From assembly GCA_030847615.1 (NCBI GenBank), contig JAUMIR010000004.1, forward strand, positions 187,366,501 to 187,430,500: a stretch of DNA of 64,000 bases, in the 5' to 3' direction. Origin of the DNA: Gambelia wislizenii. Lineage: Eukaryota; Chordata; Lepidosauria; Squamata; Crotaphytidae. The first letter of the stretch is position 1. Every line of letters begins with the position of its first letter. The notes under the pieces were generated by a model that was given only the letters and a program-made list of their open reading frames with translations, had not been told where the DNA came from and searched no databases. Both the position numbers and the translations under genes were made by a program. Of this stretch, positions 21,816 to 31,520 are shown one piece after another.

Positions 21816-22205
21816 TGAGATTCAGCTTAAAAATATGTTTCTTTACAGCACATAGTTAAAACTATGGAGATCATTGCCACAAGACGTAGCTCTGGCTACC
21901 AGTTAAAAAAGTTTTAAAGAGGGATTAGATGCATTCTTTTTTAAAAAATTTTTATAATCATACATGATATTATCCAATCAATACTTAGTATAACACATAA
22001 AATTACTATAAACATCGCAATTTTTCTATTAACTAATTTCAAAAGTTAGCATAGATTCTTTACTATAATTCTATTCAAAAATATTAATTCCCCTACCCCC
22101 CCGCACCTCAGTGCTCCGGGATTAGATGCATTCTTGGAGCATAAGGTATCGATAGCTTCTACTCATAATGGCTGAATATTAGCCTCAGATATTGGAGGTA
22201 GGATG
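21816..22205 (+). mobile_element. L3/CR1-type LINE 3' region, part 2 of 2 (with L1 insert)
   Basis: Continuation of the LINE at 20226: TGGAGATCATTGCCACAAGA, a TTTTAAAGAGGGATTAGATGC block, and after the L1 insertion the TCATAATGGCTGAATATTAGC block. These are in the order of the old L3/CR1 3' terminal region. A SINE lies directly after it. Confidence 0.65.
21921..22135 (-). mobile_element. L1-type LINE 3' tail with 18-bp target-site duplication
   Basis: The insert at 21939-22117 is flanked by perfect copies of GGGATTAGATGCATTCTT (21921-21938 and 22118-22135). The left edge is a poly-T/A-rich end, so the element lies on the minus strand and is only a 3' UTR fragment of about 180 bp. Classic target-primed reverse transcription product. 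Confidence 0.9.
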
Positions 22206-22207
22206 TT

Positions 22208-22440
22208 TCTAATGAGAGCCGACATGGTGTAGCTGTTAGAGCATTGGACTAGGACTCTGGAAGACCAGGGTTTCAATCCTGGCTCAGCAACAGAAACCCA
22301 CTGGATGACCTTGAGCAAGCCATGCTCTCAGCCTGAGAGGAAGGCAATGGCAAACTTCCTCCAAATACGTTTTTCCAAAGAAACGTCATGATAGGGCCAC
22401 CATGAGCCAGAATCATCTTGAAGGCACATCACAACAACAT
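22208..22440 (+). mobile_element. Sauria-type tRNA-derived SINE
   Basis: Nearly complete. The tRNA-like head carries an A-box-like GTGTAGCTGTTAGAGCATTGG and a B-box-like GGTTTCAATCC. The body has GAGGAAGGCAATGGCAAAC, and the tail is BovB-related (TCTTGAAGGCACATCACAAC). Sauria SINEs are known to borrow the BovB 3' tail, and BovB elements occur in this window. Confidence 0.9.
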
Positions 22441-22859
22441 GCTTTTCAGTACCAGCCACTGCTGGCCACATAGGGGAAAGTGAATCTGCTTGTAAACAAA
22501 AGGTAAGAGAAGCATTCACCTTAGGTCGAAGGGACAAAGGCATTCTTAATGGCAAAATGGTTTCTTTGTAGGTTTTTTTTGGCAGTAGTGAGGGGAAACT
22601 TCAGGTGCAGAAATGGATGCGGGGTGGCGGTGGTACTGCAAGCAGTTCATGGACTGCATGTTGCTCCTTCTTGCTGCTCTTCCACTAGAAAGAAAGTGAT
22701 TTGTTCAGCTGAATGTCCAGAAGACATTTTAACAACTCACAGATGGACTTAAAACAAGTACAGATATAACAGCTATCTTCGTTTTTATACAGCGCTTTAA
22801 AAAAATCTGGTTTTACTTGAACATGGCTGTTAAGGGGAAGAGTCAACAGAGCATTGTCA

Positions 22860-23180
22860 AAATGTTCAAGTGTAGTGTTTGTCTAATCATTAAAGCGGCA
22901 GTTATCATGAGGCGTAGGGCTCTCGTGCAATATAGCTGAGATGGGCTCTCATGTAATTAAAGCAATTACTTCACTTTGGCATATCTGGAAAATTGCCATT
23001 CCCTGTATTTAATAAGTAAGGGATGTAGGTTGACAAGATCTATGCCACTATGTGCCATAAAACAAACTGCTGAGCTGTCTATTACTCAGGCAACACAAAC
23101 CCGTTTTTCATGCTGTTTTGTCAGGTCTAATTTCTCCCAGGAGTCCAGATTGCATTAGTAGTCATCATCCTTAGGAGGAA
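22860..23180. promoter_or_regulatory. candidate conserved non-coding element
   Basis: Repeat-free and rich in homeodomain-type sites: TAATCATTAAAG, GTAATTAAAGCAATTA, ATTTAATAAG. No reading frame stands out. Called only on base composition, motif density and absence of repeats. Conservation could not be tested here. Confidence 0.3.
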
Positions 23181-24047
23181 GAGATATTTTTATTATTTTA
23201 AGTGAGGCATTCATTTTTCTTTCCCTTCTGGTTAAAAAAACACACACTCTTAATGGTTTATTTCTTTAAATAACATATCTTTTAAGATATACTCCATGTA
23301 TTTAATTCCAGATATTCCTGCAGAAGTCATGTGTAGAAGCCAATGAATGAAAATATAAAATGTGCATTTATGTCATACAACTTGGAATACTTTAGAGAGC
23401 CTAGATTCAGTTTTTAAAAGGCCCAATAGTACTGGAACAAGGCGAAAATAGTGAGGGGGACTGCCCTGAGAATGAAAGGTCAGGCAGAATTATATTAACA
23501 GTTATTAAAAGAATTGAAAAAAATGTTTCTTCTCAGTATAGACTAATCAAGCACACTTTCAAGGCAGTGAACGGCTGAGTTGCCCTCATGTCTGAGGCAG
23601 GCAGGCAGTTGTGTGACTGCCATTGTCTGAGCTGCTGCAATCCTAGGAAGAAGCACAGCAGAGCAGGCAAAATAATTTAGGAGCAGAGAAGGATAAAACA
23701 GCCCCCGCCGGAGCTTTAGAAGTAGGGTGTCCACCAGCTGCAAAGAGCTGTGTAGCAGAAGGAAATTTTTATAGTTTAACAATTGCACAGAAGCAGGAAT
23801 TTCAGCAGGTGTAGCGTGTCCGGCTTGTAACTAGTGCATTGTGCAAGCTGCAATAGCAGAAACTCCTTCTATGCCACAAGCACAGAACCCTATCCTCTTC
23901 TGCATTTTGTCTTGTCACCTAATATAGAAGGCCACAGGGAACAAGGAGAGGTTAAGATATGAAGTGTGGGATATGGAAGAGAGAATGTGCAGAAACATGG
24001 GGAAAAGAGACAGGCTCAAGACATAAGCGAAAGGCTGTAGGTGAAGC
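23181..24047. other. unannotated sequence
   Basis: No gene or repeat that I can support. Confidence 0.5.
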
Positions 24048-24141
24048 TGCAACCCTCCCTTTCTTTTTCAGCTGTGCTTTTGCACCTTCTCCTCAAGACA
24101 GCATGAGAGGAATTGGCTGACTTGCATATTGCAGAAAGCAT
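24048..24141. repeat. short duplicated segment, copy 1
   Basis: This ~93-bp segment recurs at 24815-24907 in the same orientation with roughly eight differences. Both contain TTTTGCACCTTCTCCTCAAG and AGGAATTGGCTGACTTGC. Copy 2 lies between two inverted Penelope-type terminal pieces. Confidence 0.85.
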
Positions 24142-24284
24142 TGTCTGAAAGAGAAAAGCATGTTATTTTCTATTTATTTAGTATGCATTTCCCCCTAGTT
24201 CCATAGCAATCAACAGAGTGATGAAATCAATTGCTTTGTACAAAAAGGAATGTCTGATGTTTTGTGGTTTGGCTGGCTGACTGA

Positions 24285-24500
24285 CTGATTATATTTTTAT
24301 TCTGCCATTTCTCCAAAGAACTCAAGCTAGTGTACACAGTTCTTCCTTGTATTTTCCTTACAACATTGTAAGGTAGAATAGGTTGAGAGGCTAGTGACTA
24401 GCCCAAAGTCACAGAATGAATTTCATGGCTGTTTATAGGTTGGAACTTTGATATCTCCCATTCAAGCCTAGTACTCTAACCACTATTCTACACTGGTATA
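24285..24500 (-). mobile_element. tRNA-derived SINE, minus strand
   Basis: Reverse complement of a common reptilian SINE. The plus strand shows the tail-side block TTTATTCTGCCATTTCTCCA, then CCCAAAGTCACAGAATGAATT, and at the right end the antisense promoter head CAAGCCTAGTACTCTAACCA. Confidence 0.75.
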
Positions 24501-24689
24501 GTAATTTTTACTCTCAGTGGAAATGGGGACAGGGAGGAGGAAATATTCTTTGGAAGCATAGAGGACAGACTTTAGCCCTTCTAGGTAGCTCAAAAGAAGC
24601 ATGAACTCTCATGATATAGCTCCTTAGGTTTTGCCATTTGTTGCTTCTGTGTCCACACATTCCATTCTTTTTGAGGGCTGTTTGTAGTG

Positions 24690-24814
24690 TGAAATCGAAG
24701 GCTTTCACGGCCGGCATCCATAGATTTTCTTGGTTTTTTTCCGGCTGTGGGGCCGTGTTCTGGAATAGTTTCTTTCTGACGTTTTGCCTGCATCTGTGGC
24801 TGGCATCTTCAGAG
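24690..24814 (-). mobile_element. Penelope-type terminal repeat fragment, minus strand
   Basis: The antisense of a block known from squamate genomes, which I associate with Penelope-like element ends. Landmarks are GGCTTTCACGGCCGGCATCC, a TTCTGGAATAGTTTCTTTC block and ATCTGTGGCTGGCATCTTCAG. The inverted partner is at 24908-25022. Confidence 0.6.
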
Positions 24815-24907
24815 CTGCAACCCACCCTTTCCCTTTCAGCTCTGCTTTTGCACCTTCTCCTCAAGACAGCGTGAGAGGAATTGGCTGACTTGCATATTGG
24901 GGAAAGC
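24815..24907. repeat. short duplicated segment, copy 2, between inverted Penelope ends
   Basis: Same-orientation copy of 24048-24141, about 770 bp from it. It sits exactly between the two inverted Penelope-type fragments, as if carried or copied together with them. Confidence 0.85.
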
Positions 24908-25022
24908 ATCTGTGGCTGGCATCTCTGAGGATGCCAGCCACAGATGCAGGCGAAACCTCAGAAAGAAACTATTCCAGAACACAGCCTCATAGCCCGGAAA
25001 AAAACCAAGGAAAATCTATGTT
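24908..25022 (+). mobile_element. Penelope-type terminal repeat fragment, plus strand
   Basis: Plus-strand copy with CTGAGGATGCCAGCCACAGA, then GGCGAAACCTCAGAAAGAAAC and an ATTCCAGAACACAGCC block. It can fold into a stem (GCC...GGC closed by CTGAGG...CCTCAG). The inverse of the 24690-24814 fragment. Confidence 0.6.
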
Positions 25023-25467
25023 GTTTATAGTGATTTCTTGAATCTGCACAGGTCTGAAGAGAACACTTTCTCCTATCTGCATTTTTAAACAGCATTTTTC
25101 TTAGCGTACAAAAGTGCCATTTCACTGATGTATTCTTTAATTCTTAAAAAAAATTAAAAGAGAGAAAGGAGAAAATGAGAAGGATATAGATTTTTTTTTA
25201 TTCTAATATGTCTCAGAATTACAAGCAAATCCACTTGAAGGTGGGAATAAATAGTGGCACCTGGTGTGAATTGTCAGAAAATAGTTGGGGATTTTTTTGG
25301 GGGGAGGGATATTTTAAGAACATCCCCAAAACTACAGCATCAAATGCTGAAATCTCCCAACATATTTTTCATGTCTAGAGAAACTCTTTGACTTTTATAA
25401 ATATACATATGATGATAAATTATCATATATTAATAAAAATGGAGAAAAATGAAAGCTGTTTTAAATA

Positions 25468-25682
25468 CAGGTTGATCCTCAGATATGGTATCCATGCTTC
25501 ACTTATCCAGTGTGAAAAAATATGTTCTCTCTAGGCATTTCTAGGTCCTCCAATGTGATTCTCTGGTCAACTTCCAGCGTTCATCTCATTGAAAATAATA
25601 GGGTTCCCTATTATCCACGGTTTCAGATATCCATGGGCTGTGAGTCTTGGAATGTATCCTTGCGGATATGGGGGTTGATCTG
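25468..25682. mobile_element. M-family MITE, copy M4
   Basis: Bounded by TA / CAGGTTGATCCTC and GGGGGTTGATCTG / TA. It shares the GCATTTCTAGGTCCTCCA and TTATCCACGGTTTC blocks with the window-start copy. Confidence 0.75.
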
Positions 25683-25733
25683 TAAATAATATGAATACGT
25701 GTTAAGTATGTTATTCATCATTAGCATTACCTA

Positions 25734-26320
25734 GGTCCCGTCTACACGATTTAAATAATACATATGGCGCTTTGGTACACACGGCCGTTCGGATTCACAC
25801 GCATCCAAAAGAGGGGGGGCAGTTTTCCACCCTGAAATACTCACATGCGGCATTCGGGAGGGAAAGCGGATCGCAATGAGAAATCCGTATGCCGTTCAGA
25901 TGGCTGATGGGTCTGTACGGTCCGTTTGCACACATACAAACAGGCTGTGTAATCTGATTGGCTGGCCGAGTAGAGGGGGTGGGGCTAGCATGGAGGGGAA
26001 TTGGGAGCAGCCACCATGTCGGATTCCCGGCTAGCGAGAGTCCGGTAAGTCCGTGAATTATACATTTATTTATTTTTATTTTATATTGTAAATAGGGAAA
26101 ACCGACTGTCCGCAAAGCAGAAACCTTTTTTTAAAAAAAGTGGCGGGAGATTTAATACTACCGCTTGGCTTGCTTGCTCCAGCCAGCTTGGGGAAGAGGG
26201 AGTCATACAGAGTTTAGGGGGCTAAAAAATCGTGTGGGCGGTTCGTATGCATACGGACGACAGCCTATTCGTATTTTTTGCCCCCCAACGGATTTTTTTT
26301 ATGATCGTATAGATGCACCC
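25734..26320 (+). mobile_element. family E DNA transposon, copy E2
   Basis: 587 bp with ends GGTCCCGTCTACACGAT and ATCGTATAGATGCACCC and an exact CTA duplication (25731-25733 and 26321-26323). It has the clearest E module: inverted CCAAT box (ATTGGCTGGCC at 25957), GTGGGGCTAGC near 25980, Kozak-context CCACCATGTCGG with the ATG at 26016 (59 bp after the CCAAT box), 29 coding bases (MSDSRLARV), and GTAAGT at 26045. There is no transposase. Confidence 0.88.
26016..26044 (+). pseudogene. putative first-exon remnant inside E2
   Basis: ATG in a near-perfect Kozak context, open for 29 bases (MSDSRLARV), ending directly at a consensus donor CCG/GTAAGT. Counterparts with the same start motif are at 11814-11848 (MLDFCHSDHEL) and 19976-19947 (MLDFQLSEGP, minus). 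I infer the retained first exon of a lost transposon gene or a captured host gene. No product is assigned. Confidence 0.4.
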
Positions 26321-26599
26321 CTAGTATCTTATTAAACATTTAAACAGTACTTTAGAAAACTCAAAGCCTTTCACATTATCTCACAACAACCATTTAAGGT
26401 ATAACAGTATTATTATTCTCATAATGGAACCGGGGAACTCAAGCTGCAAGATTGTGACTTATCTAGTGGTACATAATGTGCTTATAGTTGGGGTGATATT
26501 TGGGCTTGGATCTTGTTAGTTAACATTTCACCCCTTTAGCCAGTATATTACACCAACCTATGAAAACTAACTCACCATGGTACTAGCTTTCTGTGGTGG

Positions 26600-27637
26600 T
26601 GGGATTGCATGCTCCTGTGAGGTAACAGGCTATTATGATGATGGCAGCAGTGCTGCTAGTAGGGTCTCCCATGTCAGACAGGCTTTGGCTGAAGAGCCAG
26701 ATTAAGTATGCCAAACAGCTACTGGGCAGCAACAGTAACACATATTATAGGAACATGGAATGTGAGAAGCATGAATCAGGGGAAGCTAGACATAGAAAAA
26801 CAAGAAATGGAACATATAAACATTGCAATACTTGGGGTAAACAAGCTAAAGTGAACAGGAAGGGGACATTTTGAATCAGATAATTACATAGTGTTTTACT
26901 AAGGAAATGAAAATCTAAGAAGAAATGTGGTGGTATTAATAGTGAGGAGAGATGTAGCAAAAGCAGTAAAAGGATATAATGCAAAGTCTGACTGAATAAT
27001 ATCAATACAACTCAGGAGAAAATAATCAATATAACCATAATCCAAGTTTATGTTCCAACTACAGAGGTCCAGGAACTAATTGATTACCCAACAAAACAGG
27101 ACTTCTTGTTAATCATAGGTGATTGGAATGCAAAAGTAGAAAACAGAGCAACCAAAGAGGTGACTGTATACATGGACATCACCTGATAACCAATATAGAA
27201 ATCAAATAGACGACATAATTGGAAGCAGAATATGGAGAAGCTCCATTCTTTCTGCAAAAACAAGACACGGAGCAGATTGTGGCACAGACCATGAACTGCT
27301 AATATCAAAAATTAGAGTAAAGCTAAGGAAGAACACTAAGCCACCTATCATGCCAAAATACAACCTGAAGAACATCCCCATAGAAGTTAGAGATAATGTA
27401 AAAATAGATATGCACTATTAAGCCTAATTGACTTGGAGTCAGAAGAACTCAGCTGAAACCAGGGACATAACAAAGACTTGGAATTATTACTAAAGGAAGT
27501 AATGGAAGAAAGTGCAAAGGGAGGTTTACAGTTGAACATTAAGAAAACAAAAATAATGACCACAGATGATTTACATAACATTAAAGTAGATGATGAAGAC
27601 ACTGAAATAGTCCAAGATTTTCCATACTTTGCCTCAG
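26600..27637 (+). pseudogene. BovB (RTE) LINE, part 1: endonuclease with RT largely deleted
   Basis: Starts with the RTE 5' block GGGTCTCCCATGTCAGACAGG near 26663. It then encodes APE endonuclease pieces in shifting frames: GTWNVRSMNQGKLDIE around 26760, VYAPTTE near 27050, IIGDWNAKVENRATKE near 27113, and GADCGTDHELLISKIRVK near 27260. At about 27455-27470 the sequence jumps from the post-endonuclease linker to the late RT segment LQLNIKKTKIMTT, so the catalytic core of the RT is gone. Many frameshifts and stops. Interrupted at 27638 by a family A element. Confidence 0.88.
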
Positions 27638-28216
27638 GATGTTATCAGACACACAAAATACGGCATCATAATGATGCCACATAAACGCGAAAGGGCGCTC
27701 AGATCAGATGACATCGCCCTTTTGCGTTTATGTACTAGCCATAATCCATATTTTTTATTGATGGCCCAAGCTGTCAATAGATCGGCCATGGCGATATTTT
27801 GCTGGCATTGCTGGCATATGAAACCTCACACCAATGTCCTCTTGTCATTCCACTGTCAATGGCTGGTCCGGCCAGAACACTTCCAGGTGATATCGCAACA
27901 TCCAGGTAGGTACTTTTTATGACCCTCCTCAGTTTACCTGGGACTTTTTTTAGTGTGTTTTTGTGTTTTTAAAAACTTTTTATCTGTTATTTTTGTTTTT
28001 ATTTTTTAATTTCCCACATGATGTATTCTTGTAGGAATACGCAGGATTTTGAACAGGAAAGTGAACGGAGATCCATTTACTCCTCTCTCATTGCCAGGGA
28101 AGCCTTTTTATGGGATAGAAGGTAAGTGTGGCATGGGGAGTTCTTTTGCTGGCATAAGAACGGCAAAGTTATGCCAGCAAAAGAATGGGGTTTAGGGGGG
28201 TGGTCTGATAAAGTCC
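27638..28216 (+). mobile_element. family A DNA transposon, copy A4
   Basis: 579 bp, ends GGATGTTATCAGAC and GTCTGATAAAGTCC, exact TCA duplication (27635-27637 and 28217-28219). It is inserted in a BovB. It carries ACATCCAG/GTAGGT at 27898-27911 and the mini-exon block CATTGCCAG / 24 bases (28098-28121) / GTAAGTGTGG. Confidence 0.9.
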
Positions 28217-28720
28217 TCATTAACCAGTCAAGAAATTAGAAGACTAGGGACTTGGACAGACAGCTATGAAGGATCTAGAGAATATCCTTAAGTGTAAGGG
28301 TATATCATTGAATACTAAATGAATTGAGTGCCATTGCCTTTCCCTTCTCGACGTATGATTGTGAAATCTGGACAGTGAAGGAAGCTGTTAGGAGGAAAAT
28401 CAACTCATTTGAACTGTGGTGCTGGAGAAGATTTTTACAGATACTGTGGACTGCTAAAAAGACAAACAAATGGTTCCTAGAGCAAATAAAACCTTAACTC
28501 TCCCTAGAAGCTATGACTAAACTGAGACTATTGTCAGTTGAAGACTAAACTGAGACTGTCGTACTTTGGAGAAATCATGAGAAGACATGACTGACTAGAA
28601 AAGACAATAAAGCTTGGTAAAGTAGAAGGCAGTAGGAGAAGAGGAAAACTGCATTACTAATGGATAGACTCAATCAAGAAAGCCACGGCCCTGAGTTTGC
28701 AAGACCTGAGCAGGGCTGTT
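28217..28720 (+). pseudogene. BovB LINE, part 2: C-terminal region
   Basis: Resumes BovB after the A4 insertion. Readable blocks are STYDCEIWTVKEAVRRKINSF near 28350 and CWRRFLQILWTAKKTN, corresponding to the end of the RT-containing ORF, followed by the usual 3' UTR (GAAAGCCACGGCCCTGAG). Frameshifted. It ends at an L1 insertion. Confidence 0.85.
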
Positions 28721-29120
28721 TTTGTTTTTTGTTTTTTAAAATATTTTTATTAAAACTATACCACAAAACATAAATAAAAAGAAACAAACTAAAATATACA
28801 AACGCATGTAACAAAAAAAGATATATGATTACACTCTTCACATAATAATACATATACACATATATATTCCCCCGTAGAACTACATCTAACATAAAACCTA
28901 ACTACTGACTTCCTACCTGTTAATTGCTGGGCATAGATGCTAAGTAAATTGACTTCTTCTAAAATTAGTATTAAAACTTAAGCGTATCTGACTTGATTAT
29001 TTTCATACAGATTGATAACCATGTATTACATTTATTCATTAAGATTGCATTCCCCCCCGCCCCGCCTTAAGTTGTCTCTACTAGTTAAACAAAATATCAA
29101 CCATCCATCATTAAAAAGTT
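28721..29120 (-). mobile_element. L1-type LINE 3' tail inserted in BovB
   Basis: 400 bp starting with T-rich TTTGTTTTTTGTTTTTTAAA, so on the minus strand. Flanks GACCTGAGCAGGGCTGTT (28703-28720) and GACCTTAGCAGTGTTGTT (29121-29138) are an 18-bp target duplication with three differences. No coding sequence is recognised. Confidence 0.8.
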
Positions 29121-29212
29121 GACCTTAGCAGTGTTGTTGATGACAGGGTACTTGGAAATCCTTCATTCATAGGGCTGACATAAGTTGAAGCCAACTTGAT
29201 GGCAGTTAACAA
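29121..29212 (+). mobile_element. BovB LINE, part 3: 3' terminus
   Basis: The last ~90 bases of BovB: ATTCATAGGGCTGACATAAG, AACTTGATGGCAGTTAACAA and the ACAACAGTAATG tail. It completes the element begun at 26600. Confidence 0.85.
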
Positions 29213-29678
29213 CAGTAATGAAAACTAAACCCAACTGTACATACATCTATTGTGGTAGTGCTATTTGTACCACTCAAAACTGTTTTTCGCTTCCCCTGCA
29301 TACTGTCTGAAATCTAATTCTTTGCCATTTTTTTCTTGAAGAAAGCAATGAGTAATTTCAGCAATTTTATTCCTGCTGAGAGAAAGTTCTCAAAAACTGC
29401 ACAGTTTTTAATGATTATTTACAATTCAGGAGTTACTCTGTGCAAAATTGCACATTGTTATTTCTATAGAAAACAGCATTTTCTGTGCAATAATATTTCT
29501 GTACAGACATATTACTTTCTTTGTTTAAAACATGCTGTTTTCTGGACAGAAAATGCTGCAGTCGGAGACTTATTCTGTCAAAATTTGCACACAGGTTTGT
29601 TTGCACAGAATATATTTCTGTGCATAAAGATTATTTTCTGCATAGAATATGCTGCTTCCTCTGCAGAAAATGTTGTGT

Positions 29679-29714
<36 letters not shown>

Positions 29715-30859
29715 ACCATGTGAATTTTTTTAAAAGAATAATTCCCACGTTGCAAAGATTCTCATTGGATCAGGATTCTTCTTGTCATGGAAACATACTT
29801 TTTAACTGTTTTTCAAATATTTTCAAATATCCCTTCTATTTGTAAGCGCTACACAATCCATGAAATCCAATTAAGGTGGTATTAATCTGTCACAGCAAAA
29901 ATGTTGGCAAAAAGCTATCACAAGCTTTAAAAACAGACAGCAGCCCACTTTATCAGATTCATACAGTGTTACCTCAGTTGGCAGCTATATACATGGCTGG
30001 GTAGGAGAGGGATGTGGAGAAAAGTGAAATGCAAAAAGCACAGGCATTGATGATTATGGTAACAGTGGTTGTTAACAAACAGTAGATGGGAGGTAAGGAA
30101 AACATCCTCACATAAACAAGAAAATTACTGCATGCATGTTGATGAAAAGCCATTGTCATATGATTTTGAGGTTTCTAGATATTGAGTTCTAACCCCAGAT
30201 GAATTCTTGTGGTGAGTGAATTATAATCAGTAGGATTAGAGGGAATAGAAATGCAGAACATACAAGCAGTGAACATTGCCTAATTGTATTCATTAACTAG
30301 CATTAGTTGGGTGGGTAATAAACATCTCCTGTATACATGAGCTGGTTAACATATGTGATTTTTAATATATATATATATATTTACAGATTATGTAAGATAG
30401 TTGAGCTTCTTGATGAATTCCTGTTCAAAATCACTTTTTATCAGTGCATAAAGAGTCCAGAGAATTGAGACTGGACCAGTCTCCTTTTCTCCTACTCGCC
30501 CTCATCTGTCATTCAGGAACAGAGACATCTAAAGCAGGAACATCTAAAATCGGCTGTTGAATTAAGGGATGCCCTGAACCAGCACATTCTACAATAGATT
30601 CTACTGTCATCTATCATAGCAGAGTCAATGCAAAGAGACTAGATTAGCCCTCTTTCCGTAAAGTAATATTACCTCTCTGACAAATACTTTCTTGCATCAT
30701 GACCTTGGCAAGTTGAGAGAAAATGTACTTCATGTGATTTACACAGTTCACTACTTTCTTTGTTCTTTCCTCAGATTATCTATTTTTAAAAATCACTCGT
30801 GGTTCACTCCTGCACACAAAAACCTAATTCATCACTGTGGCAGATGCCATATCTTTAAA
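29213..30859. other. largely unique sequence with a (CA)n array
   Basis: No gene found. A (CA)n microsatellite lies at 29682-29711 and a (TA)n run near 30366-30382. The plus-strand 169-residue reading frame at 29336-29845 spans the CA array, is Phe/His-rich with no domain, and is judged random. Confidence 0.5.
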
Positions 30860-30879
30860 AGTTTTCTGCTGTTTAGAGA

Positions 30880-31520
30880 ACCAAATGTAATTAGCTGCTT
30901 TGTGATTCATTCAGAGTGGCAGCATTAATTGGCGTAATTGATAGGCTGATTAATGAATAAATCACATATTTAAAATGGAGTTTTTTTAATTAGCACTGTC
31001 CCTTCTGAAAGGATGCTCTTGTGCCAATCATAATGTTCTAAACTGTTTCTGCGTGCCATGTGCTGAAGTTTCTTTAGCAATTATTTCAGAAATGCAGCTA
31101 TTATGAAATTACCCCCCAAATTTACCCAAATGAAATATATTTATTTATGGCACGATGATGCAAAAAGGAAAAAAAAAAAGAAAAAAAAAGAAGTTAATCA
31201 CTAAAAAATAAATCTTATTGTGCTATTGCTCTGAGTTCTGTTTAGAGTGGCATTTTTTATTTTTAGAACAGACGTGCAGAGTACAACTGGGCAGTCACAG
31301 GCAATGGCCATACCAAAGCCTGCATTTTTCAGTCCGGGATCAATTGCAATTTTATAGTCTTTGTAATAATGTGATTGGATTCCCTCTCATTTGAGCCATA
31401 TAATTTTGGTCTTGGTGAAAGGGCAATCAGTTCCATTACTGGCATTACCCTCTTTACCTGCAGAATGGAGGCTGTCAATCCAGTGAATTACTGAGAAGGG
31501 TTGTAGCTAGTTAGGATTAT
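30880..31520. promoter_or_regulatory. candidate conserved non-coding element
   Basis: Repeat-free and AT-rich, dense in homeodomain-type sites (GCATTAATTGGCGTAATTG, GATTAATGAATAAATC, TTTTTAATTAGC) and long stretches without low-complexity decay. A purine run interrupts it at 31167-31191. Flanking DNA is also repeat-poor, unlike most of the window. The call rests on composition only. Confidence 0.35.

Noticed and set aside
22208..22300. tRNA gene
   Set aside because: The A/B-box-like head belongs to a Sauria SINE; no full cloverleaf is supported.
29336..29845. 169-residue frame as a gene
   Set aside because: Contains a (CA)n-encoded TH repeat and shows no known domain; composition is that of AT-rich non-coding DNA.
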